From the NCBI GenBank assembly GCA_039812685.1, contig JBDIBB010000039.1, positions 1 to 32,656 of the forward strand: DNA of 32,656 nucleotides. The letters are read 5' to 3'. This DNA is from JBDIBB01 sp039812685. Its GTDB lineage: Bacteria; Acidobacteriota; Vicinamibacteria; Vicinamibacterales; JAFNAJ01. A model generated the notes under the pieces. The model saw only the letters and a program-made list of their open reading frames with translations, was not told the DNA's origin and did not search any database. The stretch's first letter is position 1. Every line of letters begins with the position of its first letter. The position numbers were made by a program, and so were the translations under genes. Of this stretch, positions 24,361 through 32,092 are shown one piece after another.

Positions 24361-25182
24361 GTGACGGCCGACGCGCAGTTCGAGTCGATTCTCGAGGCCT
24401 ATCCGGTGCGCCTCTCGAACTTCGAGGGGCCGCTCGATCTGCTCCTGCACCTGATCCGCAAGCACGAGGTGAACGTCTACGACATCCCGATCGCGCTGAT
24501 CGCCCGGCAGTACCTGGACTACCTGGATCTGATGCGCGAACTGGATCTCGAGATCGCCGGCGAGTTCCTCGTGATGGCGGCCACGCTGATTCACATCAAG
24601 TCGCGGCTGCTGCTGCCGCGCCCGGCGCCGGACCAGGAAGAGCCCGGGGAGGATCCGCGCGAGGCGCTCGTGCGGCGGCTCATCGAGCACCAGCGCTACA
24701 GGGCTGCGGCGGAGCTGCTGCACGAGTGCGAAACGGTGCGCAGCGCTCAGTGGATCCGGCCTGACGGCCGCGTGGCGCCGATTGCCGGCGAGGCGTTCGA
24801 GCCCGAACTCGAGGTCGATCTCTTCAGCCTGCTCGCCGCCTTCCGGCAGGTGGTGGAGCGCGCGCGGCATCGCCCGCGCGTCCTCGTGCCGGGCGAGCAG
24901 ATCTCGATCGAGACACGCATCGAACAGCTGCTCGCGCGCCTGTCGATGACGGCCGCCCGCGGGTTCGAGGAGCTCTTCGACGACGTGGTCACGAAGGCTG
25001 ACGTGGTGGTGACCTTCCTCGCGATCCTCGAGATGATCCGGCTCAAGCTGGTGCGCGTGCACCAGACGGGCCCCTTCGGCGACATCAGGGTCTACCGGCG
25101 TGAACGGCCGGCCGACGCGCCGCGACCCATCGGCGATCACGCCGGAGCGGCCCCACCGGCGACGGCCGGCGGGCAGCCGTAG
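24361..25182 (+). CDS. scpA: Segregation and condensation protein A (kleisin)
   Basis: The kleisin subunit of the bacterial SMC condensin, which bridges the SMC head domains and helps compact and segregate the chromosome together with ScpB. The 273-residue product starts with the diagnostic VRLSNFEGPLDLLLHLIRKH and continues with ELDLEIAGEFLVMAATLIHI and KSRLLLPRP. The C-terminal winged-helix part reads VTFLAILEMIRLKLVRVHQT. It starts at a GTG with GAGGG upstream, seven bases after trpS, and is followed by scpB. The acidic linker after the N-terminal domain (DQEEPGEDPREALVRRL) is also typical. The last 30 residues are Pro/Ala-rich. Confidence 0.96.
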   Translation: MTADAQFESILEAYPVRLSNFEGPLDLLLHLIRKHEVNVYDIPIALIARQYLDYLDLMRELDLEIAGEFLVMAATLIHIKSRLLLPRPAPDQEEPGEDPREALVRRLIEHQRYRAAAELLHECETVRSAQWIRPDGRVAPIAGEAFEPELEVDLFSLLAAFRQVVERARHRPRVLVPGEQISIETRIEQLLARLSMTAARGFEELFDDVVTKADVVVTFLAILEMIRLKLVRVHQTGPFGDIRVYRRERPADAPRPIGDHAGAAPPATAGGQP

Positions 25183-25225
25183 GAAGCGCGCCCCGAGCGC
25201 CGGGAAACCAGGCAAGGAGTCGTTC

Positions 25226-26041
25226 GTGTCCGAGGACCAGCGCGTGGAATCGCCCGCCTGCGAGCCGGCAGGGCTGCCGGAGGCCGCGGCGCCTGCCATC
25301 GCCGTCGAGAGCGGCACCGCCCCGGCGGCGCCGCTCGAGATCGGCGTGCCCGCTGCCGCGACGCCGGAAGCCGCCGGCGATCCGCCGGGTGATGCCGTGA
25401 CCGTGGCCGAACCTGCCGTGGACGTCCAGTTGAAGGCCATCGTCGAGGCGCTGATCTTCGCCTCGCCCGATCCGCTCACGCTCAAGGCCATCGGCAAGGT
25501 GCTGGAGGGCGAGGCGCCGGACGCCATCGCGCGCGCCGTTGGCGCGCTCCAGCTCGACTACGCGGGTGACGGCGGCCTGCAACTGGTGGAGGTCGCCGGC
25601 GGGTTCCAGATCGTCACGCGATCCGATCTGCACGAGTGGGTGCGACGCCTGTTCCACGAGCGCAGTACGCAGAAGCTGTCGGTGGCCGCGCTCGAGACGC
25701 TCGCCGTCATCGCCTACAAGCAGCCGATCACCGCCGCCGAGGTGGCCGAGATCCGCGGCGTGAACACGTCGGGCGTGCTCGGCACGCTCATCGATCGCAA
25801 GCTGGTGAAGATCGTCGGTCGCAAGCAGGTGGTAGGCCGGCCGTTCATGTACGCCACCACCCGCGAGTTCCTCAACCGGTTCGGCCTGCGCGACCTGGAC
25901 GAACTGCCCAAGGTGGAAGACATGGCCGACGCGCTCGGCTTCGATCCGCCGCTGGTCGACGATGTAACGGTGGCGACGCTGCCGTTCGACGAGCAGGACC
26001 CGCCGGCGGCGGTCCCGCCGGCCGGGGATGAGGGCGCGTGA
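25226..26041 (+). CDS. scpB: Segregation and condensation protein B
   Basis: Winged-helix partner of ScpA in the SMC condensin complex. The 271-residue protein has an N-terminal extension of about 65 Ala/Pro/Glu-rich residues, then the first winged helix (LKAIVEALIFASPDPLTLKA) and the second (LSVAALETLAVIAYKQPITA). The family signature EVAEIRGVNTSGVLGTLIDR is followed by GRPFMYATTREFLNRFGL. The extension is longer than in the usual protein of about 200 residues. The GTG at 25226, preceded by AAGGAG at six bases, is a good start; an ATG at 25100 lies inside scpA and would add 42 basic residues. The C-terminus is acidic and Pro-rich. Confidence 0.94.
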   Translation: MSEDQRVESPACEPAGLPEAAAPAIAVESGTAPAAPLEIGVPAAATPEAAGDPPGDAVTVAEPAVDVQLKAIVEALIFASPDPLTLKAIGKVLEGEAPDAIARAVGALQLDYAGDGGLQLVEVAGGFQIVTRSDLHEWVRRLFHERSTQKLSVAALETLAVIAYKQPITAAEVAEIRGVNTSGVLGTLIDRKLVKIVGRKQVVGRPFMYATTREFLNRFGLRDLDELPKVEDMADALGFDPPLVDDVTVATLPFDEQDPPAAVPPAGDEGA

Positions 26042-26155
26042 TGTTCCGCGTTCCGGCGGGCTGATCGGGCCTCCGGCCGGATCCGGCGGGCCGGCGATCC
26101 CGCGGGCTGGTCGGGACCGCATCGGCGCCGGCCGCGACGGGAGGTCCCAAGCTCC

Positions 26156-26950
26156 ATGTCCACCCTTCGCCTCCAGAAGATCCTCTCGGCCGCCGGCGTC
26201 GCCTCGCGGCGCGCGGCCGAGGTGCTGCTGACCGAGGGCCGGGTGAGCGTCAACGGGGTCACCGTGACCACCCTGGGCACGAAGGCCGACCCGATGCGTG
26301 ACGAGATCCGCGTCGACGGACGGCGGATAGGCGCCGCGCAGCGCCTGCGATACCTGTTGCTGAACAAACCTCCACGCGTGGTGACGACCCGCCGCGATCC
26401 TCAGGGGCGGCGCACCGTGATGGATCTGCTGGCGGGCGTGCGCGAGGCCGTCTACCCGGTGGGCCGGCTCGACTACGACTCCGAGGGGCTGCTGCTGCTG
26501 ACCAACGACGGGGACCTCGCCGCGCGGCTCATGCACCCGCGTCATGGCGTGCTCAAGGTCTACCGCGCGGAGGTGGCCGGCGACGTGGGCGGAGAGACGC
26601 TGGCCATGCTCGCCCGGGGCGTGGTGATCGATGGCCGGCGGACGGGACGCGCCGAGGTGCGGCGGCTCCCGGCGGCGGCGGCTGGGCGGCGCGGGCACTC
26701 GGTGCTGGCCATCGGCGTCCGGGAAGGCCGCAACCGCCAGGTGCGCCGCATGTGCGAGACCGTCGGACACCCCGTGATCCGGCTGGAGCGCATCGCGATC
26801 GGGCCGGTGCGCGACCAGTGGTTGCGGCCCGGACAGTGGCGCGACCTGACGCCACAGGAACTGCAGGCGCTGCGCGACGGCACCCGGGCGCTCGGCGAGC
26901 GCGACGTCCCCGATGCAGCTCAGCCACGGCGTGGCAGATCGAAATTCTGA
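26156..26950 (+). CDS. rluB: rRNA pseudouridine synthase, RluB/RsuA family
   Basis: Converts a specific uridine in rRNA to pseudouridine (position 2605 of 23S rRNA for E. coli RluB). The 264-residue protein has an N-terminal S4 RNA-binding domain (LRLQKILSAAGVASRRAAEV) and the catalytic domain with VGRLDYDSEGLLLLTNDGDL, in which D106 is the catalytic aspartate. The C-terminal GVREGRNRQVRRMCETVGHPV is the RsuA/RluB/E/F signature. It lies 114 bases after scpB, the usual neighbour in the scpA-scpB-rluB order; cmk, often next, lies about 4.5 kb downstream here. RsuA-type specificity cannot be fully excluded, but context favours RluB. Confidence 0.92.
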   Translation: MSTLRLQKILSAAGVASRRAAEVLLTEGRVSVNGVTVTTLGTKADPMRDEIRVDGRRIGAAQRLRYLLLNKPPRVVTTRRDPQGRRTVMDLLAGVREAVYPVGRLDYDSEGLLLLTNDGDLAARLMHPRHGVLKVYRAEVAGDVGGETLAMLARGVVIDGRRTGRAEVRRLPAAAAGRRGHSVLAIGVREGRNRQVRRMCETVGHPVIRLERIAIGPVRDQWLRPGQWRDLTPQELQALRDGTRALGERDVPDAAQPRRGRSKF

Positions 26951-27055
26951 CGCGGACCACGCACGGCGCGACGTTACACTTCCGTGTCGCCATCTGCCGG
27001 CAGCTTTCCCGGGCAGCCCCCATGAGGCTGGCGGCGGAGCCGACAAGGAGGCCGT

Positions 27056-30043
27056 ATGGTCCGTCCGTCGTGGCGCCTCGTCGCCCTGCTGGTGCTCGCG
27101 GTGGGAGCCCAGGCGTTCGCCCAGTCGCCGAACAACTCCGCCATCGTCGTGGTCGTCGTCGACCAGACCGGCGCCGTCGTGCCCGATGCGGGCATCCGGG
27201 TGGTGAACAGCGCGACCGGGATCTCGCGCGACGCGGTCTCGGGCGCCGAAGGCTCGGCGGTGTTTCCCGCGCTGCCGCTCGACGGCACCTACACCGTGAG
27301 CGTGACCAGAGCCGGCTTCCAGGCCGAGGACGTCACGGGGCTGACGCTGCGTGCGAGCGAGAGCTCTACCGTCAGGGTCCGCCTCGTGGTCAGCGGCGGC
27401 AGCAGCGAGGTGACCGTCTACGGATCCGGGCAGGGCGTTCGTGGCAACGCGCAGGTGGCCCGCAGCTTCGACGGCACGGCCGTGGAGGAGGCGCCGATTC
27501 TCGGCCGCAAGGTGGGATCGATCCCGCTGCTCGAGTCGGCTTTCCGCTCGGGCAAGGGCACCGGCGACCTGTTCGTCAACGCGACCTACTTCATCACCGG
27601 CGCCGGCAGCCGCCGCACGACGACCTACATGCTGGACGGCGCGAGCAACGACGAGGTGTGGGGGCGCCAGACGATGGTGGCCACCGTGCCCATCGGGGCG
27701 ATCGAGGAGGTGTCGGCGCTCACCAGCGCGTTCTCGGTCGAGTACGGCTGGACCGCGGGCCCGGCGCTGAACATCGTCACCAGGTCGGGGACCAATGACG
27801 TGCGCGGCGAACTGCTGTATCTCAGCCGGCCCGGAGGCACGCAGGCGAGGAACTTCGGCACCGCCGGCTTCTGCCCGCCGTCGGTATCGACCTGCGGCGT
27901 CCCGTCGACGCTCGAACGAATCAAGCCGGCGGACGTCCCGGACAGCCTCAGCCAGTACTCGCTCTCGTTCGGCGCGCCGCTCAGGAAGGACCGCACGTTC
28001 GTCTTCCTCACCGGCGACTACACGCGACAGGACCGCACGACGCTGCTCTCGCCGTCGCTGCCGGCCTTCGTGCTCGACGACGGGCGCCTGCACTACGTCG
28101 GCCACTACCGCCAGAAGCTGTTCAACGGCCGGCTGGACCACGCGATCTCGCCGAACCAGACGCTGATGTTCCGGACCAACGTCGACACGTTCTTCGACAC
28201 GAACCCGAACGACGCCGTCGTCGGCACCAGCGCGCCGACGGTGGCGCGCCGGTTCACGCGATCGTCGATCACGGGGCAGGGCAACCACACCGCCGTCATC
28301 AGCGCGACGCTGCTGAACGAGGTCCGTGTGTCCTACAGCGACAACGATCCCGTCATCCGGTGGGAGGCGCAGAACCTGTCGACGACCTACGCCCGGAGCG
28401 GATCGTTTCCGTTCAGGATCGGCGAGTCGCGGCAGTCCGACATCTACAGCCGGCAGCTCCAGGTCCAGGACACGCTGACCTGGTCGCGCGGCCGGCACAC
28501 GCTGCGCCTGGGCACCAGCCTGGCCCACCATCGATCGGGCGGCGTCGGCTCGGAACCCGGCCAGGCGACGCTGGGCACGTTCACCTTCCTGAGCACGACC
28601 AGCGCGCCGTTCGACCAGCTGACGCTCTCCGACGTCCAGAACTACTCGCAGCCGATCGCCTACGGCCCCATCGACTACGACGTCTCGCAGTGGCTCGTCG
28701 CGGGCTTCGTCCAGGACGCGTACCGGGCTGGCGATCAGCTCACGATTGACGTCGGCCTGCGCTACGACCGGCAGACGCTCACCGACGCGACGAGGGACTT
28801 CGCGCCGCGGCTGGGCGTCGCCTGGCACCCGAACGGCAGCGCCCGCACGACGATTCGCGGCGGGTATGGCCTGTACTACACGCAGATGCTGATCAAGCAG
28901 ATCGCCAAGGGGCTCACCGGCGATCTCGAGGGGCTGGCGAGCTACACGGCGGCGCCCGGCCAGATGGGGTTCCCGACCTGCCTGACCGGCGCCTGTCTGC
29001 CGGTGAACCTCGATCCGCTCACGCTGCCGCTGTCGCAGCGGCCCGCCCGCGACGTCACGCTCATCGCCGGCGACCGGGCGAAGTACGAAGCGCAGTTCGC
29101 GCGCTTCGGCATAGACTTCTCGAAGGTCGCGGGCGCCTACCCCGACACGCTCGTCAACCCGAAGAGCCAGGTGTCGTCGATCGGCGTCGAACGCGAGGTC
29201 GCCGCCGGCCTCTTCGTCGGCGCCGATTACGTGCACCAGCACTGGGGCGACCTCGATTCGATCGTCGACCTCAACGCGCCGGCGCCGTTCGACCGGACGG
29301 AGGTCGGACAGACGCGCACGGTGGCCGTGGCGAACGCGACGCGGCCCATCGCACCGGCCGCCGGCGGCGTGCGGCAGGTCAACGTGCTGATGAACCTGGG
29401 CGAGGCCGACTACGACGGCCTGCAGACGCAGATCCGGTATCGCGGCCACCGCCGGCTGCAGGCGTCGCTGAGCTACACGCTGTCGAAGGCGACCAACACG
29501 ACCGAGCCCGACGGCAACGGCGTGGCGCCCAGCGAGGGCCACATCTCGCGCCTCGGCGAGCAGGAGCGCGGCCCGAGCGTGGTCGATCAGCGGCACCGGG
29601 CGGTGATCGCGGTCTCGTACCGGTTGCCGCACGAGGTGACCGTCGGCACGGTGACGCAGCTGGCCTCGGCGCGTCCGCTGAACGCCGTCACGGGGGTGGA
29701 CAACAACGGCGACGGCGCCAACAACGACCGTCCCGTCGTCGACGGCCGGGTCCTGTCGAAGTCGGCGTTTCGCGGGACCGGCACCCAGGACGTCACCGTG
29801 TTCCTCGAGGGCCGGATGAGGGTGGGGGGCGGTCACGCCCTGCAGCTCAGGCTGGAGGGCTTCAACCTCTTCAACCACGCGAACATCCTCGGCCGCGCGC
29901 AGCAGACCTACGGCAACACGATCACGGTGAACCCGACGTTCGGCCAGGTGGCCGCGGCCGGCGCCAACCCGGAGGCGCTGCCGTCGCTGGCCAACATCGA
30001 TCCGCCGCGGATGCTTCAGGTGCGGGCGCGGTTCTTCTTCTGA
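27056..30043 (+). CDS. TonB-dependent receptor, Oar-like, with carboxypeptidase-regulatory domain (complete)
   Basis: A full-length 995-residue outer-membrane receptor. The signal peptide (about 1-23, ending AFAQ) is followed by a CarboxypepD_reg domain (about 28-110, IVVVVVDQTGAVVPDAGIRV). The plug contains TTTYMLDGASNDEVWGR, the segment EEVSALTSAFSVEYGWTAGP, and NIVTRSGTNDVRGELLYLSR. The barrel follows and ends in RARFFF, the terminal aromatic expected for Omp insertion. LRKDRTFVFLTGDYTRQD and FAPRLGVAWHPNGSARTTIRGG are typical barrel motifs of the Oar group. The ATG has AGGAGG four bases upstream. It stands alone downstream of rluB; a -10-like TACACT at 26975-26980 has no good -35. A four-residue CPPS/CGVPS loop holds two cysteines. 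The ligand is unknown. Confidence 0.94.
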   Translation: MVRPSWRLVALLVLAVGAQAFAQSPNNSAIVVVVVDQTGAVVPDAGIRVVNSATGISRDAVSGAEGSAVFPALPLDGTYTVSVTRAGFQAEDVTGLTLRASESSTVRVRLVVSGGSSEVTVYGSGQGVRGNAQVARSFDGTAVEEAPILGRKVGSIPLLESAFRSGKGTGDLFVNATYFITGAGSRRTTTYMLDGASNDEVWGRQTMVATVPIGAIEEVSALTSAFSVEYGWTAGPALNIVTRSGTNDVRGELLYLSRPGGTQARNFGTAGFCPPSVSTCGVPSTLERIKPADVPDSLSQYSLSFGAPLRKDRTFVFLTGDYTRQDRTTLLSPSLPAFVLDDGRLHYVGHYRQKLFNGRLDHAISPNQTLMFRTNVDTFFDTNPNDAVVGTSAPTVARRFTRSSITGQGNHTAVISATLLNEVRVSYSDNDPVIRWEAQNLSTTYARSGSFPFRIGESRQSDIYSRQLQVQDTLTWSRGRHTLRLGTSLAHHRSGGVGSEPGQATLGTFTFLSTTSAPFDQLTLSDVQNYSQPIAYGPIDYDVSQWLVAGFVQDAYRAGDQLTIDVGLRYDRQTLTDATRDFAPRLGVAWHPNGSARTTIRGGYGLYYTQMLIKQIAKGLTGDLEGLASYTAAPGQMGFPTCLTGACLPVNLDPLTLPLSQRPARDVTLIAGDRAKYEAQFARFGIDFSKVAGAYPDTLVNPKSQVSSIGVEREVAAGLFVGADYVHQHWGDLDSIVDLNAPAPFDRTEVGQTRTVAVANATRPIAPAAGGVRQVNVLMNLGEADYDGLQTQIRYRGHRRLQASLSYTLSKATNTTEPDGNGVAPSEGHISRLGEQERGPSVVDQRHRAVIAVSYRLPHEVTVGTVTQLASARPLNAVTGVDNNGDGANNDRPVVDGRVLSKSAFRGTGTQDVTVFLEGRMRVGGGHALQLRLEGFNLFNHANILGRAQQTYGNTITVNPTFGQVAAAGANPEALPSLANIDPPRMLQVRARFFF

Positions 30044-30067
30044 GTCGCGGGCGTCGAGCGCGTCCCG

Positions 30068-30108
30068 GCGCCTGGCCTGCCGGAGGGGCCCGGGAAGGCC
30101 GCCGGCGC
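30068..30108. terminator. Possible bidirectional terminator between the receptor and hydrolase genes
   Basis: An imperfect GC stem pairs GCGCC..GGCCT (about 30068-30078) with AGGCC..GGCGC (about 30096-30108) in the 64-base gap between two converging genes. The right arm touches the hydrolase stop codon. There is no T-run; the call rests on position and stem. Confidence 0.35.
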
Positions 30109-31274
30109 TACGACTTCAGGAGTTGCATCCAGAACAGCACGAGGTCCGTGACGTGGCGCCGCATGGCGACACGGTCCACCTCCGCGTGGGTGACCAGCGG
30201 CGTGATCAGCGCGTGGACGGGTGTGCCGCGCGCCCGCAGCGACGCCGCCAGGCTCAGCGTCTCGCCGGCGGGGATGACGTTGTCGTCGGCGCCGTGCAAC
30301 AGGAACACGGGAGAGCGCGGCGCGGGCGCCCGCTCCGGCGAGACGCTGTCGGGCAGCGGGATCGCATCGAGCACGGGAAGCAGCAGCGGCCCGAGGTAGC
30401 CGACCTCGCGGGCGTTGACGGCCTGCAGCAGGCGGCGCGACGGCTCCGGCAGCCCCTCCTCCATCGCGATGGCGCGATCGAAGATCAGCCGCGCCGCCGG
30501 CTTGTCCACCATGTCCACATGGCTCGCCTTCAGGAACGTCCGGACGCCGGCGCGCAACGGCTCCACCTGATCACCGGGCACGATGAACGGCGCGAAGTTC
30601 AGCAGCAGGATCACCAGGCCGTAGTCGTGCGGCGGCCGCAGGGTGCCGTCGGGCTGCACGCCCGTGCACAGGTAGCGCATCGTCCGGCCGAGGTCGCCGT
30701 GACCGCCGAACGACAGCGTGAAGGCCACGCGGCCGGCGAGCGAGGGCCGGCCCGCGGCGACGACCGACAGCCCGCCCGAGAAGCTGATGCCGACCAGGCC
30801 GATGCGGCCGTCGGGCGCGAGCGTGCGCCGTGACGCCGTCCACCGCGCCACGTCCTCGATCTGATCGGGCAGGCGCGCGGTGATCTCGTAGCGCAGCAGG
30901 TCGGGCAGTTCCGTCGTGAGCACGGCGAAGCCGCCGGCGGCGATGTCGCGCGCGAACTTCGTGAGCCGCGGCTCGTCGATGCCCTCCGCGTGCACGCCCG
31001 GCGTGAGCACCACCGTGCGGGTGATCGCGCTCGCGGGCAGATAGAGACGGGCGCGCAGCGGACCCCAGCGGGAGGGCACCTCGAGGTCGCGCGTCGTCGA
31101 CGCCACCGTGCCGAAGGCGGCCAGCCGCCGGGCGAACGGGTCGTCGAGCCCGGCGGCGCGGGCCACCATCGAGGCGCCCCGCACGACATCCACGGCGGGA
31201 ATCAGCGCGATGCCCAGCAGGGACGCAAGAGCCGTCGCGGCGGCGACGAGCGGGAAGGGACGGGGACGCCTCAC
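30108..31274 (-). CDS. Alpha/beta hydrolase, membrane-anchored or secreted
   Basis: A 388-residue serine hydrolase (esterase, lipase or peptidase type). An N-terminal hydrophobic segment (about 8-30, LVAAATALASLLGIALIPAV) is a signal peptide or anchor. The catalytic domain has the nucleophile elbow GISFSGG (S164; note GxSxS rather than GxSxG), the aspartate in FLLHGADDNVIP and the histidine in LITPLVTHAEVD near the C-terminus. VVLTPGVHAEGIDEPRLTKF probably forms the oxyanion side. The GTG at 31274 is preferred because it opens the hydrophobic segment; the frame upstream to 31595 is Arg/Pro-rich shadow over cmk. A -10-like TATCAT (31291-31286) would leave a leader of only about four bases. It converges with the TonB receptor. 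The natural substrate is not predictable. Confidence 0.85.
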   Translation of the reverse strand: MRRPRPFPLVAAATALASLLGIALIPAVDVVRGASMVARAAGLDDPFARRLAAFGTVASTTRDLEVPSRWGPLRARLYLPASAITRTVVLTPGVHAEGIDEPRLTKFARDIAAGGFAVLTTELPDLLRYEITARLPDQIEDVARWTASRRTLAPDGRIGLVGISFSGGLSVVAAGRPSLAGRVAFTLSFGGHGDLGRTMRYLCTGVQPDGTLRPPHDYGLVILLLNFAPFIVPGDQVEPLRAGVRTFLKASHVDMVDKPAARLIFDRAIAMEEGLPEPSRRLLQAVNAREVGYLGPLLLPVLDAIPLPDSVSPERAPAPRSPVFLLHGADDNVIPAGETLSLAASLRARGTPVHALITPLVTHAEVDRVAMRRHVTDLVLFWMQLLKS

Positions 31275-31340
31275 GGGTGCGCAGGATGATACGCTGTGCG
31301 GCCGGCCGTCGCGCCGGCGGATCGGCGGTGGGCCCGCACC

Positions 31341-31381
31341 GGCCTTCGGGCCGCCGGGACGGCGGTCCGGGCGCGCCGGAC
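31341..31381 (+). promoter_or_regulatory. Three adjacent hairpins upstream of cmk
   Basis: In the 143-base gap between the divergent hydrolase and cmk there are three consecutive perfect short inverted repeats: GGCC-TTCG-GGCC (31341-31352), CCGCCG-GGA-CGGCGG (31351-31365), and GTCCGG-GCGCG-CCGGAC (31365-31381). Neighbours share single edge bases, so not all can be complete at once. They end 36 bases before the cmk start, so they could shape its leader or the divergent promoter. No -35/-10 pair is clear here. Confidence 0.35.
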
Positions 31382-31417
31382 CCGAATCGATCGGGCGCGC
31401 CGCGAGGGATGCTGGGC

Positions 31418-32071
31418 ATGGTGATCGCAATCGACGGCCCGTCGGGCGTCGGCAAGGGAACGGTCGCGCGGGCGATTGCGCGGGCGCTGGGCTACCGGCA
31501 CGTGGACACCGGCGCGATGTACCGCGCGGTCGGGTGGCTGGCGCTGCGGCGCGGCGTGCCGCTGGATGACGAGGGCGCGGTGGAGGCGATGGCAAAGGCG
31601 GCGCGCTTCGAACTCGACGAAGCGGGCACGCGCATCGACGGCCACGACGTCACGCAGGCGATTCGCACGCCGGAGATCGATCGCGCCGTCACCTCGGTTG
31701 CGCGCCTGCCGCGCGTTCGCGCCGTCCTGGTCGCCCGCCAGCGCGGCATGCGCGAGCCCGGCGGTCTGGTGATGGAAGGCCGCGACATCGGCACCGTGGT
31801 GTTCCCGGATGCCGAGGTGAAGCTCTATCTGGACGCCAGCCCCGAGGAGCGCGCCCGGCGGCGTGCCAACGATCCCGCGCACGGCGGCAGCCACGACGTG
31901 GCGGCCGTGGCCTCGGCGCTCCGGGTGCGCGACCAGGCCGATCGCACGCGGGCCGCCTCGCCGCTGCAGATGGCGCCGGATGCCGTGCTCATCGACACCA
32001 CCGGCGTCGCCATCGGCGATGTCGTCGCGCGGGTGCTGGCCATCGTCGAGGCGCGGCGCGCGCGGGACTGA
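31418..32071 (+). CDS. cmk: Cytidylate kinase
   Basis: Phosphorylates CMP and dCMP to the diphosphates using ATP; part of pyrimidine nucleotide recycling in the cytoplasm. The 217-residue product is the typical length. The P-loop GPSGVGKGT is at about residues 7-15, followed by the CMP-binding YRHVDTGAMYRAVGWLAL, then VMEGRDIGTVVFPDAEVKLYL and the lid DASPEERARRRAND. The ATG at 31418 is chosen because GAGGG lies nine bases upstream; an ATG at 31409 would put that element against the start codon. The frame open to 31277 has no similarity. In many bacteria cmk follows scpB/rluB; here a receptor and a hydrolase intervene. Confidence 0.95.
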   Translation: MVIAIDGPSGVGKGTVARAIARALGYRHVDTGAMYRAVGWLALRRGVPLDDEGAVEAMAKAARFELDEAGTRIDGHDVTQAIRTPEIDRAVTSVARLPRVRAVLVARQRGMREPGGLVMEGRDIGTVVFPDAEVKLYLDASPEERARRRANDPAHGGSHDVAAVASALRVRDQADRTRAASPLQMAPDAVLIDTTGVAIGDVVARVLAIVEARRARD

Positions 32072-32089
32072 AGGCCGGGCGCCAGGCCT
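32072..32089. terminator. Short hairpin between convergent cmk and the DUF6335-like gene
   Basis: AGGCC (32072-32076) and GGCCT (32085-32089) form a 5-bp stem with an 8-base loop directly after the cmk stop, in a 21-base convergent gap. It could serve both directions but is weak on its own. Confidence 0.35.
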
Positions 32090-32092
32090 CGC

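Noticed and set aside
25085..29878. A 1597-codon open frame on the minus strand opposite scpB, rluB and the TonB receptor.
   Set aside because: It is antisense to three well-recognised genes, is made of Arg/His/Val/Ala-rich low-information sequence without any domain, and arises from third-position G+C bias.
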